A stretch of 64,000 bases of DNA from an uncultured Prevotellaceae bacterium. Lineage in GTDB: Bacteria; Bacteroidota; Bacteroidia; Bacteroidales; Bacteroidaceae. Location: NCBI GenBank assembly GCA_946411565.1, contig CAMKEM010000001.1, positions 62,001 to 126,000 on the forward strand, written 5' to 3'. The first letter of the stretch is position 1. Each line of letters starts with the position of its first letter. Made by a program: the position numbers and the translations under genes. Below are positions 44,089 to 52,349 of this stretch, one piece after another. The notes under the pieces are model-generated. The model searched no databases, was not told the origin of the DNA, and worked only from the letters and a program-made list of their open reading frames with translations.

Positions 44089-45234
44089 ATGTCATATAAT
44101 CAACAGACAATAAAACTAGATAAGGCGCATGCCGAGGTGTATGTATTCGACAATGGTTCTAAGGTGCGCGAAGCCCAAGTGATGATCCATGCGGATAATA
44201 TCGGGATGACATACAAGGAACAACTTGATGCCATTCTTGATGCCTATGCTTCTTTGCGTGAGGATCTTCTCAATGGCTATATAGCCGTTTTCAAACGTTA
44301 CTATCTCAGCGATGCTGCCAATCAGGCAGAAATGGTATATGCCCGTGAAAATAAGGAATGTGCCCTTTCAGTTGTTGAGCAACCACCATTGGACGGCACA
44401 AAGATTGCCATCTGGGTGTATATGATGACTGGTGTGGAGACTCGTGTCTCTGAAAGCGGTCTCTATGAGGTCAAGCAAGGCAAATACCGCCACCTATGGA
44501 ATGGAAGTGCCTATAACATGGCTGCAAGTAGCGAGTATCAGGCTCATCATCTTCTCGAGGAATATATTGAGCAACTTGAAAAGGAAGGCTGTACTCTCGA
44601 AAAGAACTGCATCCGCACTTGGTTCTTCGTGGCTAACGTGGATCTGAACTATGGTGGTGTGGTTCGTGCTCGTAATCATGTGTTCTTCCATCAAGGCTTG
44701 ACAAACCAGACTCATTTCATAGCCTCTACAGGCATAGGTGGTCGTCAGGCTGATCCTAATGTCCTTGTGCAGCTCGACAACTATGCTGTTGAAGGAATAA
44801 GCAAGGAGCAGATAAAATATCTCTATGCCCCAACCCACCTCAACCGCACAAGCGACTATGGCGTGAGCTTCGAGCGTGGCACATACGTGGATTATGAGGA
44901 CAGAAGACACGTCTTCATAAGCGGTACGGCAAGTATCGACAACAAGGGTATGGTGGTTCATACTGGCGATATAGTCCGCCAGACCGAGCGTATGCTTGAG
45001 AATATCGAGGTACTCCTTGCCGAGGCTGAATGCACATGGGAGAACGTAAGCGAGATGTCCGTCTATCTTCGTGACGTAGCTGACTACGGCATCGTTAGCC
45101 GAATGTTCGCAGAACGTTTCCCTAACAAGCCTTACGTCATCGTCCTTGCTCCTGTCTGTCGCCCAGGCTGGCTGATAGAGACGGAGTGTATGGCGATCGC
45201 CTCTCACCCGTCCTGCGGACACCCTCTCCCCTAA
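44089..45234 (+). CDS. RidA/YjgF-fold protein, FkbO/Hyg5 chorismatase-like
   Basis: This 381-residue protein has a C-terminal RidA-like fold (RHVFISGTASIDNKGMVVHTGD, ERMLENIEVLLAEAECTWENV, ERFPNKPYVIVLAPVCRPGWLIETEC). Its N-terminal half resembles the FkbO/Hyg5 group, which acts on chorismate; true catalytic function cannot be confirmed here. The last 11 or so residues (ASHPSCGHPLP) and the stop codon are provided by a GC-rich palindromic repeat, so the native C-terminus appears to have been replaced. It converges on fabI. Confidence 0.7.
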   Translation: MSYNQQTIKLDKAHAEVYVFDNGSKVREAQVMIHADNIGMTYKEQLDAILDAYASLREDLLNGYIAVFKRYYLSDAANQAEMVYARENKECALSVVEQPPLDGTKIAIWVYMMTGVETRVSESGLYEVKQGKYRHLWNGSAYNMAASSEYQAHHLLEEYIEQLEKEGCTLEKNCIRTWFFVANVDLNYGGVVRARNHVFFHQGLTNQTHFIASTGIGGRQADPNVLVQLDNYAVEGISKEQIKYLYAPTHLNRTSDYGVSFERGTYVDYEDRRHVFISGTASIDNKGMVVHTGDIVRQTERMLENIEVLLAEAECTWENVSEMSVYLRDVADYGIVSRMFAERFPNKPYVIVLAPVCRPGWLIETECMAIASHPSCGHPLP

Positions 45235-45270
45235 GGGCGAGGGTGTCACGTAGTGACGGGTGAGGGGCCG
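45199..45270. repeat. Head-to-head GC-rich repeats at the end of the RidA-like gene
   Basis: Two opposite copies meet directly with no spacer: the left carries inner hairpin GTCCTGCGGAC, the right GTCACGTAGTGAC. The left copy encodes the C-terminus of the preceding protein; the right ends 12 bp before the fabI stop. It could serve as a bidirectional 3'-end structure. Confidence 0.8.
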
Positions 45271-45282
45271 CAGGTTAGGCTT

Positions 45283-46146
45283 TTATCCGTAAATAATCTT
45301 CCCCGTCTCTGCGTCTGTATTCTCAGGCACGAAGCTCTTGTTATACTGAGTCATACCGCGGAGAGACATACCCATGTTAGAGAAGCCACCATCGTGGAAG
45401 AGAGTCTGCATAGTAACCTTGCGGGTAAGGTCAGAGAACATAACCACACAATAGTCGGCACACTCATCAGCAGAAGCGTTGCCAAGTGGAGACATACGGT
45501 CAGCATAGTCGAGCATACCGTCGAAGCCCTTGATACCGCCACCAGCAGTCGTCATGGTAGGAGACTGAGAGATTGTATTTACACGAACACCCTTCTCACG
45601 ACCATAGATATAACCGAAAGAACGAGCGATAGACTCAAGGAGAGCCTTAGCGTCAGCCATATCATTATAACCGAAGAATGTGCGATGAGAAGCAACGTAT
45701 GTGAGAGCAAGGATGGAACCGTATTCTGCAATAGCGTCAAGCTTCTTTGCAACCTGAATCATCTTATGGAAAGAGATAGCAGAGATGTCGAGAGTCTTGT
45801 CAAGGAAGCTATAGTCAAGATCATCGTATGTGCGTTTCTTTCGCATATTCATAGACATAGCGCATGAGTGAAGAACGAAATCGATCTTTCCACCGAGAGC
45901 CTTCTGAGCCTCCACGAAGAGATTCTCAAGATCCTCAACGCTTGTAGCGTCTGCAGGAATGATTACTGCATTGGTCTTCTTTGCGAGTTCGTCGATAGTA
46001 CCCATACGACATGCAACAGCAGTATTAGTGAGAACGATCTGTGCGCCTTCTTCTACTGCACGCTCAGCAACCTTCCAAGCGATAGACTGGTCATTAAGTG
46101 CGCCGAAGATGATTCCGCGCTTGCCTTTAAGTAAATTGTAAGACAT
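45283..46146 (-). CDS. fabI: Enoyl-ACP reductase FabI
   Basis: This 287-residue enzyme performs the last step of the fatty acid elongation cycle. The NAD-binding start GKRGIIFGALNDQSIAW and the catalytic pattern Y...Y(x6)K (LTYVASHRTFFGYNDMADAKALLE) fit FabI. Length is slightly above the E. coli protein. It is a single gene with a promoter about 200 bp upstream, and its leader carries an inverted pair of GC-rich repeats. Confidence 0.95.
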   Translation of the reverse strand: MSYNLLKGKRGIIFGALNDQSIAWKVAERAVEEGAQIVLTNTAVACRMGTIDELAKKTNAVIIPADATSVEDLENLFVEAQKALGGKIDFVLHSCAMSMNMRKKRTYDDLDYSFLDKTLDISAISFHKMIQVAKKLDAIAEYGSILALTYVASHRTFFGYNDMADAKALLESIARSFGYIYGREKGVRVNTISQSPTMTTAGGGIKGFDGMLDYADRMSPLGNASADECADYCVVMFSDLTRKVTMQTLFHDGGFSNMGMSLRGMTQYNKSFVPENTDAETGKIIYG

Positions 46147-46174
46147 TTTTTGTTATCTGAATTGTAAAAAAATA

Positions 46175-46313
46175 TAGCCCCTCACCCGTCACTGTGTGAC
46201 ACCCTCTCCCCAAGGGGCGAGGGAAAAATTACCTTTATTGGTTATAAGCGTTCGTTACAAACATCCCCCTCGCCCCTTGGGGAGAGGGTGTCACACAGTG
46301 ACGGGTGAGGGGC
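46175..46313. repeat. Perfect inverted repeat pair in the fabI leader
   Basis: Left copy (46175-46223) and right copy (46265-46313) are perfectly complementary over about 48 bp, including matched inner hairpins GTCACTGTGTGAC and GTCACACAGTGAC. The promoter lies beyond the pair, so the fabI mRNA leader would contain a long stem or four small hairpins. Confidence 0.85.
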
Positions 46314-46342
46314 TGTTGGTGAGTTTTTTCAATTTGCGGCTG

Positions 46343-46350
46343 CAAAGTTA
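46343..46350 (-). promoter_or_regulatory. -7 box of fabI
   Basis: Minus-strand TAACTTTG followed by CAGCCG matches consensus. The -33 box is weak. The leader is predicted to be about 190 nt. Confidence 0.6.
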
Positions 46351-46491
46351 CTAATAAAATTGTGTACGTACAACAATTTTCAGAAAAAAATACAGAAAAT
46401 GTTCGCTTTTTCTTTATTACTCAACGCTTCTCCTGTGTTTTTATCGTATTTTCCATGTTTTTCCAACAAATCGCGCTTATTATTCACATAA

Positions 46492-46590
46492 AATTAATGC
46501 GATATTAATGGGCATTACATGTCTCACTCCGTGAGGAAACATTAATATTCACCAATAATACATTAATATCGCATTAATTATTCGCTAAAG
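46492..46590. repeat. 11-bp-phased array P4 (AATTAATGCGA word)
   Basis: Nine rows of 11 bp. ATTAATG recurs at 46493 and 46504, then CATTAAT at 46540, 46562-like and 46572, with a perfect 19-bp dyad (46492-46510 with 46561-46579). A small CTCAC/GTGAG hairpin is at the centre. 46611-46666 holds another dyad of GAACACG/CGTGTTC words like that near 49.0 kb. Confidence 0.65.
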
Positions 46591-46701
46591 CAAGTTCTAA
46601 TGAACACGAAAATCACAGAATAGACTGAAACTTCCGCTTCTTTCGTGACTTCCGTGTTCATAAAAAGAAAAGGGAAACATATGTATCTGGTTTATCTGAA
46701 A

Positions 46702-46866
46702 TTTCGTCGTGAGTAGGAAGTAAATACCATATAAATACTATTAAGACACCATATAAATACCATCATAATACAATAGTTTATGGTATTATTATGGTATTAT
46801 AATGGTAATATAATGGTATTATAATGGTATTATCATCGGAGGAAAAGCGAAGGAAGAACGTTGTCA
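46702..46866. repeat. 11-bp-phased array P5 (ATGGTATTATA word, 15 rows)
   Basis: Fifteen rows of 11 bp. CCAT or a variant recurs at 46727, 46738, 46749 and 46760; ATGG recurs at 46780, 46791, 46802, 46813 and 46824; the register is unbroken across the dyad centre at about 46771. The right end ATCATCGGAGGA followed by AAGGAAGAAC resembles the right end of P2. It lies upstream of the LRR gene promoter. Confidence 0.8.
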
Positions 46867-46932
46867 AAACGGATTATTAGCGAGAATAAAAACATGGAGA
46901 TTTATAATGAAAAGCTCTTTTTCCCGCAAATA

Positions 46933-46964
46933 TTTGGAGATTTCAGAATAATTGTTTATTTTTG
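46933..46964 (+). promoter_or_regulatory. Promoter of the LRR surface-protein gene
   Basis: TTTG at 46933-46936, a 20-bp spacer, and TATTTTTG at 46957-46964 match consensus. The leader is about 155 nt. Confidence 0.7.
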
Positions 46965-47126
46965 CATCCGAAAGTGTTAGCAAACATATATTAACCCATA
47001 AAAACAATTAATAAGAAACAGAAATTACATCAACTAAAACCAAAGACGAACGGTAACGTTCCCCTATGCTGATGATAGTCTCAGACCTTTTTGGCAAAAG
47101 TAAATAAATCTAATTATTATCTAATC

Positions 47127-48659
47127 ATGAAAAAGTTCTTTACATTTATTTCCCTTTGCATGATTGCCTTCAATGCAATTCATGCAGAAATTACTTGGAC
47201 TTTGTCTAACGGTACATTGACCATATCAGGAACTGGTATGCCAGATTATGGTTATTATGATTATTCACCTTGGCATTCTCAAATATTAAAGATAAAAAAA
47301 ATAGTAATAGAAAATGGAGTGACAAACATTGGAAATAATGCTTTCTTCAGTTGCTCAGGTCTCACCTCAATAACTATCCCAAATTCTGTAACGAGTATTG
47401 GTGAATGTGCTTTCTGCGGTTGTAGAGGCATGACCTCCATCACGATTCCCAATAGCGTGAAGAGCATTGGAGATGGAGCTTTCCAAAATTGTAGCGGTCT
47501 GACCTCCATCACGATTCCCAACAGCGTGAAGACTATCGGAGAAGGGGCATTCTATCAGTGCAGCGGCCTGACTTCCATCACGATGGGCAACAGCGTGATG
47601 AGCATAGGAAGCGTGGCTTTCGCTAATTGCAGCTACTTGACCTCTGTCCATATTTCGGATCTGGAGGCATGGTGTAGGATATCTTTCTCTCGTTACCAAA
47701 GTAATCCACTTTGTTATGCCCATCATTTGTATATGAATGGAAGCGAAATAACCAATTTGGTTATTCCCAACAGCGTGAAGAGCATTGGAGACAATGCTTT
47801 CTTTGGCTGTAGCGGTTTAACCTCCATCACAATTCCCAACAGCGTGACAAGTATAGGAGAAAGGTCTTTCCAAGGATGTAGCGGACTTACTTCCATCACG
47901 ATTCCCAATAGCGTGAAGAGTATTGGAGAAGGGGCTTTCTTGTGTTGTAGCGGTCTTACCTCCATCACTATCCCCAACAGCGTGACGAACATAGGGGAGT
48001 CCGCATTTTCAGGATGCGACGACCTTACTTCCGTCACGATTCCCAACAGCGTAACAAGTATAGGAAAGATGGCTTTCTCTGGTTGTAGTAGCCTGATTTC
48101 GATTAATGTGGAGAAGGGAAATACAACATATGATTCTAGAGATAACTGTAATGCCATAATAGAGACAAACACGAATGCACTTATCACAGGATGTAAAAAC
48201 ACAATAATACCCAATAGTGTGAAAAGCATTGTAGAATATGCATTCTCTGGCTATTATTTACCAGAAGTTATTTCTCTGATTGAAAATCCGTTTGATATAA
48301 ATACAAACACATTCTCAAACGAAACATTTCGTAATGCCACATTATATATCCCAATCGGGACAATTGAAAAGTACAAGGCAACAGAGGGTTGGAAGAAATT
48401 TGCTTTTATTAAAGAAAGATTTGAGAATAGCATTACTCAAGTGAGGGCAAATGCGTTACTGATACAATCAGAAAATAGAAAAATTATTATTAATGGTGTT
48501 GATGACGGTACAAATGTCAGCGTTTACAACACAAACGGTGTTCTGAGTGGAACAGCCATCAGTCATAATGGGAGTGCAACTATCAACACGACCCTACAAA
48601 TGGGCAGCGTTGCGATTGTTAAGATTGGAGAAAAGCAGGTTAAGGTAATAATAAGATAG
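47127..48659 (+). CDS. BspA-like leucine-rich-repeat surface protein
   Basis: This 510-residue protein starts at the ATG at 47127, giving a normal signal peptide (MKKFFTFISLCMIAFNAIHA). About ten LRR_5-type repeats of 23 residues (SITIPNSVTSIGEGAF pattern) follow in two blocks separated at about residues 170-215. The C-terminal 70 residues (VYNTNGVLSGTA...VAIVKIGEKQVKVIIR) are a common Bacteroidetes surface tail. Such proteins bind host or plant polymers. The repeats are also conserved as 69-bp DNA units, which could allow recombination to change repeat number. Confidence 0.88.
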   Translation: MKKFFTFISLCMIAFNAIHAEITWTLSNGTLTISGTGMPDYGYYDYSPWHSQILKIKKIVIENGVTNIGNNAFFSCSGLTSITIPNSVTSIGECAFCGCRGMTSITIPNSVKSIGDGAFQNCSGLTSITIPNSVKTIGEGAFYQCSGLTSITMGNSVMSIGSVAFANCSYLTSVHISDLEAWCRISFSRYQSNPLCYAHHLYMNGSEITNLVIPNSVKSIGDNAFFGCSGLTSITIPNSVTSIGERSFQGCSGLTSITIPNSVKSIGEGAFLCCSGLTSITIPNSVTNIGESAFSGCDDLTSVTIPNSVTSIGKMAFSGCSSLISINVEKGNTTYDSRDNCNAIIETNTNALITGCKNTIIPNSVKSIVEYAFSGYYLPEVISLIENPFDINTNTFSNETFRNATLYIPIGTIEKYKATEGWKKFAFIKERFENSITQVRANALLIQSENRKIIINGVDDGTNVSVYNTNGVLSGTAISHNGSATINTTLQMGSVAIVKIGEKQVKVIIR

Positions 48660-48694
48660 AATGTTCTTGTGGTCAGACAATTCTATCTTGTAGC

Positions 48695-48850
48695 TCATAG
48701 GCTATCAAAATAACATTGCATATCCTCAGGCGTTCTACACGAGATAGTCTCACCGTTGACATATTCCTCACGAGCCTTATTGATATAACAACGCATAGAC
48801 GGAGAAATTATCATCTGTGACTGTTTTGGTATAGATGTCGATGTTGCCAT
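48695..48850 (-). CDS. Small conserved-looking protein of unknown function
   Basis: This 51-residue protein starts at the ATG at 48848-48850 (an in-frame upstream ATG at 48907 would precede the promoter). Its own promoter TATCTTTG (complement of 48878-48885) lies 28 bp upstream, favouring a real gene. The sequence MATSTSIPKQSQMIISPSMR followed by CYINKAREEYVNG and TPEDMQCYFDSL looks like the small antitoxin-like or DUF proteins common in Prevotella, but no family is assigned and no toxin gene neighbours it. Confidence 0.6.
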   Translation of the reverse strand: MATSTSIPKQSQMIISPSMRCYINKAREEYVNGETISCRTPEDMQCYFDSL

Positions 48851-48980
48851 AATTATATTGTTTATCGATTTCGCAGACAAAGATACTACTTTTTTAGCAA
48901 ACCGCATAAAAGAAACTACACTTTTAACATAATTCTATAAATTATTTACTCACAAAAGCACATTCCATATCTATAAAAAT

Positions 48981-49093
48981 AACGCAAAGACACAAAGACG
49001 CGGTGTTTATTTCTTGCACACGGAACACTTTCGTTTCTTTCGAGTCTTCTGTGTTCTAAAATAAAAACTTTGCGTCTCTGCGCCTTTGCGTTT
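48981..49093. repeat. Dyad of CGCAAAGAC/CTTTGCGTC words (8-bp units)
   Basis: Left arm 48981-49003 (ACGCAAAGACACAAAGACGC) and right arm 49067-49093 are inverted, built of 7-8 bp units. The middle holds GAACAC/CTTTCGTTTCTTTCG words. The same CGCAAAG words occur at 59.42 kb. Confidence 0.65.
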
Positions 49094-49120
49094 ATACTAT
49101 TTATGTCTAATTTCGTTATC

Positions 49121-51463
49121 TTACAAGCTAAGACGGAAACCGAAGCTCATTGTTCGAGCTGCACCCCAATAGCCTGTGAAGGTATCGAGGTCGTGACTTT
49201 TGCCGTCTGTACCGCGCTCTATATACTTAGAATCGAGGAGGTTGCGACCTGTTGCAAAGAGATTGATACGCACATCCTTTGTAAGTGCGCCCTCCCAACC
49301 GAATGTGGCATCAAGAAGATGATATGAAGGGAACTCGTAAGAGTCTGCCTTATCGTCAGGAGTACGACTTGAAGGCTCGAAATCAGCATACATACGGGCA
49401 TTGAACTGCCATCCTGCGTGGATATAGAAACCGCCATGAAGCTTTGCATCGAGTTGTGCACCCAACTGAGTCTGTGGGGCATCACCTACGTGAAGTCCGT
49501 CGCAAGAGATAGAGGTTTCCTTGAGAGTCTCGCCAGAATATGTATCGTATGTGATTGCATTACCAGAATTCTTCCACTTCCAAGAAGCAGTCATGGCATA
49601 TACGCTTGCCTTGAGCCAAGGGGTGAGTTGCTGATGAGCGTTAAGCTCTATACCTGCATGAAGAGCGTTGAGTCCCTTGATCTGGTATTTCTCAGCAGCG
49701 GCATTAGCCTGCTTTGCAGCACTAACGGTAAGAGTCTTGTTTCGCCAAGATGCGATGTAGCCAGAAAGTTCCATGCCACCGCCGTTCCATGTAGGACGCC
49801 ATCCCATTTCAGCCATGATGTTAGTCTCGTTGGTGATGTCCTTGGTGATGCTCATATCGCTTGAAGCGAGATAGACACCTGCGTATGGCAGACGTGAGTT
49901 GTAGCCGGCATTGAGATAAAGGGCGTTGTTATCGTCGGCCTTCCAGAGAATACCGCCCTTGAAGCTTGCACCCACGCCATGCGCCCAGTCAGACTTTTGA
50001 CCGTTGGCATCATTATGACGACGGTAGTTGCCGTTGAATACTGACACACCGAGGTTTGCGTTTATCTTTTCAGAAGTATAAGAACCCTGAACATAGCCAG
50101 AAATGTGGTGAGTGGTACGACCATAGCGAGAGCCTACATAATCGCCGAGCGAGAGTGATGCACCCGTTGAAGGATCAACGAATGTATCACCACCAAGCAT
50201 ATCAAGTATGCTCATCTTCGACCAAGTATCGTAATACTGATACTGAAGTCCTGCGCTCGCTTTCCACGAATCAGTAATCTTATAGTCACCGGATGCAATC
50301 GCTCCAAATTGAGTATGTCCAGAAAGATAGTCGATCATCACGTTCTTTGATACGCCATCGACCTGATTCTCTGCTACGATAGCGTCAAAGTCGATATGAC
50401 CGTCGTTTGTCTGATGATTGATGATGGCTGGAATGCCAGACTTATAGTTATTATATGTGCTGCTACCGCCACCGTCGGCAATGGCAAGATAGAGGGAGTT
50501 CTTCATAGAGAAGCGCTCACCGTTCATAAGATGCTGGAGTGTGAAGTATGGCTTGAAGTAGTGGTTGTGACCAATACTATACTGTTTTCCGTTGTAGTAG
50601 CCCCAGTTCTTTGAATAGTTACGACCATACTTATCCACCTCAGCAGCAGTCAGTTCCGTGTTACGCTGGTCATGCTTCTCAGGAGAGCCGAGAGCCGTGA
50701 AGATGAGGGTATTGGTCTGGTTGAGAATCTTAGATACAGAGAGCATATATGAGAATGTCTCAACGTTGGTCTTCTCCACATATCCCGCACCCTTAACGTA
50801 TGCAAGGTTGAGGTCAACCGTCCAACCGTTCTTCAGCAGACCAGAAGAATAGCCGAAAGTACCCTTCGTAGTGCCGTATTCAGTTGTTGACATTCCGAAA
50901 TCAATAACAGGAAGCTCAGAAGCAGTACGGGTAACGATATTCACCATACCGCCCATAGCACAGTCGGCAAGCATGGATGCGCCAAGACCTTTCTGCACCT
51001 GAACAGAATAGGTAGCATCAGCAAGTCCCATCCAGTTGTTCCAATACATAGAGCCAGATGTCAAGCCCTGAATAGGAATACCGTTGAGGAGGATTGAGAT
51101 ATTGTCCTGTTTGAAACCACGCATATTGAGCGTAGCATCACCATAGGAGCCAGTAGAAGCGGTTGCATATACACCTGGAAGTCCCTGGAACATCTCAAGA
51201 TAGTTAGGAGCTGTCTGGTGCAGACGGATATCCGCAGGAGTAATAGTAGAGAGATTGAGTGGAGTCTCGTTAGCCTTAACGAAATGTGCGCTAACGGTGA
51301 CTTCCTGAAGGTTGATGGCAGAGTCTGCCACAAGATCGAGAGGGTTAGCCTCTGTTTCTGACGCGTTGCTAATAGTACGCACAGCCTCAACGCCCTTGTC
51401 AGCGTATGAGAGACTTGGTAGAATTGCGATACCTAAAGCAACAATTGAAAGTGATTTCTTCAT
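49121..51463 (-). CDS. TonB-dependent outer-membrane receptor, probably for flavin
   Basis: This 780-residue receptor has a signal peptide (1-21), a plug domain (LQEVTVSAHFVKANETPLNL, TLNMRGFKQDNISILLNGIP) and a 22-strand-type barrel. No SusD partner, TonB box-linked lipoprotein or extended carboxypeptidase-like domain is present, so it is not a glycan SusC. It is controlled by an FMN riboswitch, so riboflavin or FMN is the likely ligand; this is inference from regulation. The gene is monocistronic. Confidence 0.88.
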   Translation of the reverse strand: MKKSLSIVALGIAILPSLSYADKGVEAVRTISNASETEANPLDLVADSAINLQEVTVSAHFVKANETPLNLSTITPADIRLHQTAPNYLEMFQGLPGVYATASTGSYGDATLNMRGFKQDNISILLNGIPIQGLTSGSMYWNNWMGLADATYSVQVQKGLGASMLADCAMGGMVNIVTRTASELPVIDFGMSTTEYGTTKGTFGYSSGLLKNGWTVDLNLAYVKGAGYVEKTNVETFSYMLSVSKILNQTNTLIFTALGSPEKHDQRNTELTAAEVDKYGRNYSKNWGYYNGKQYSIGHNHYFKPYFTLQHLMNGERFSMKNSLYLAIADGGGSSTYNNYKSGIPAIINHQTNDGHIDFDAIVAENQVDGVSKNVMIDYLSGHTQFGAIASGDYKITDSWKASAGLQYQYYDTWSKMSILDMLGGDTFVDPSTGASLSLGDYVGSRYGRTTHHISGYVQGSYTSEKINANLGVSVFNGNYRRHNDANGQKSDWAHGVGASFKGGILWKADDNNALYLNAGYNSRLPYAGVYLASSDMSITKDITNETNIMAEMGWRPTWNGGGMELSGYIASWRNKTLTVSAAKQANAAAEKYQIKGLNALHAGIELNAHQQLTPWLKASVYAMTASWKWKNSGNAITYDTYSGETLKETSISCDGLHVGDAPQTQLGAQLDAKLHGGFYIHAGWQFNARMYADFEPSSRTPDDKADSYEFPSYHLLDATFGWEGALTKDVRINLFATGRNLLDSKYIERGTDGKSHDLDTFTGYWGAARTMSFGFRLSL

Positions 51464-51689
51464 TTTTTTAGAAAGCTTTAAATTGTTATTACTCTCAGGT
51501 TTTAAGGTTCTTAGGTTTTAAGGTCTAAAACGCTCATAAACGAAGCTGACCTCATAACCTTAACACCTTATAACCTGAATTATAAATTAGGCATACAATT
51601 CAAGGCTTTCTTGCATAACATGAAGTTATACAGATGTTTGTTTCCTGAACACAAAATATAAACTGTACATTGATAGTACAGGAAAATGC

Positions 51690-51840
51690 TCAGTCTTCTT
51701 CCATCCAGACTATACTGTCGGTACCGTGATTGCAACGGTTCGTGCCTCTAAAATAGTACATAGTAAATGGTACATTGTACATGAAAGTGGCTTGCGGACT
51801 TTACCGCCGATCGGGAATTTCACCCTGCCCTGAAGAGTTT
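51690..51840 (-). ncRNA. FMN riboswitch (RFN element)
   Basis: Read on the minus strand, conserved RFN blocks are present in order: CTTCAGGGCAGGGTGAAATT, CCGATCGGCGGTAAA, GTCCGCAAGCC, a variable stem, GAACCGTTGCAATCACGGTA, CCGACAGT and GGATGGAAGAAGAC. The element ends about 230 nt before the TonB receptor start. A small stem (51663-51668 with 51676-51681) followed by a T-rich stretch on the minus strand is a candidate expression-platform terminator. Confidence 0.92.
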
Positions 51841-51878
51841 GCAAAGCGCGAAAATGCGCCAAATTTTAAAATCGGGTG

Positions 51879-51910
51879 CAAAAGTAATGATTTTTCTTTA
51901 AACAAGCAAA
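51879..51910 (-). promoter_or_regulatory. Promoter of the FMN riboswitch-TonB receptor transcript
   Basis: On the minus strand TTTG (complement of 51907-51910), a 20-bp spacer and TACTTTTG (complement of 51879-51886) match consensus exactly. Transcription would start just upstream of the riboswitch. Confidence 0.75.
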
Positions 51911-51953
51911 TAAATTCAAAGAAAATGTTACATTTTGTTAGTTTGAACGAGTT

Positions 51954-52345
51954 TTAGAAAGTAAATGGGCAGTAAATTATATTCAGTAAATTATTTAACG
52001 CACCTTTGGTGCTGAACTGACAATAATTACCAATCTTACCAATCTTTTTCCATAAGAATTATTTTTATAATCAAGAATTAGAGAATTTGAGATCTTTGAA
52101 TTAATGAGAAAAAGAGAAGTATTGCTACTTACGTAGCATTAGGAATTGTCGTGATTGCCAAGAGCGTAAGCGACATTTCTCAAATTCTTATAAATTCAAA
52201 AAGAAAAAATCTCTAATTCTCTAATTCTTGATAAAAATAAAAGATTGAAAAGATTGTGTAGATTGGTAATTATTGTCAGTTAAAAAGCAACTTGTTGCTA
52301 ATTCTTTGAACTTGCTTTTAATTTTCTGATAATTTACTTTCTAAA
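51954..52345. repeat. Nested multi-layer inverted repeat (390 bp)
   Basis: Concentric arms lie inside each other: AGTAAAT/ATTTACT at the ends (51960 and 52332), a perfect 22-bp pair (52015-52036 with 52260-52281), an 18-bp pair (52069-52090 with 52211-52232), then imperfect inner arms and a small TGCTAC-TTAC-GTAGCA hairpin at the centre (52123-52138). There is no gene. The outer portion GCACCTTTGGTGCTGAACTG and its partner recur at 63.6 kb with a different core. Confidence 0.75.
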
Positions 52346-52349
52346 CCCT

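Noticed and set aside
46702..46866. CRISPR array
   Set aside because: The unit is 11 bp with no spacers of constant length and no cas genes are present; the same holds for the other phased arrays.
47300..48115. CRISPR-like direct repeats
   Set aside because: These are in-frame 69-bp repeats of the LRR protein.
49121..51463. SusC-type glycan transporter of a polysaccharide utilisation locus
   Set aside because: No SusD-like lipoprotein is next to it and it is under an FMN riboswitch.
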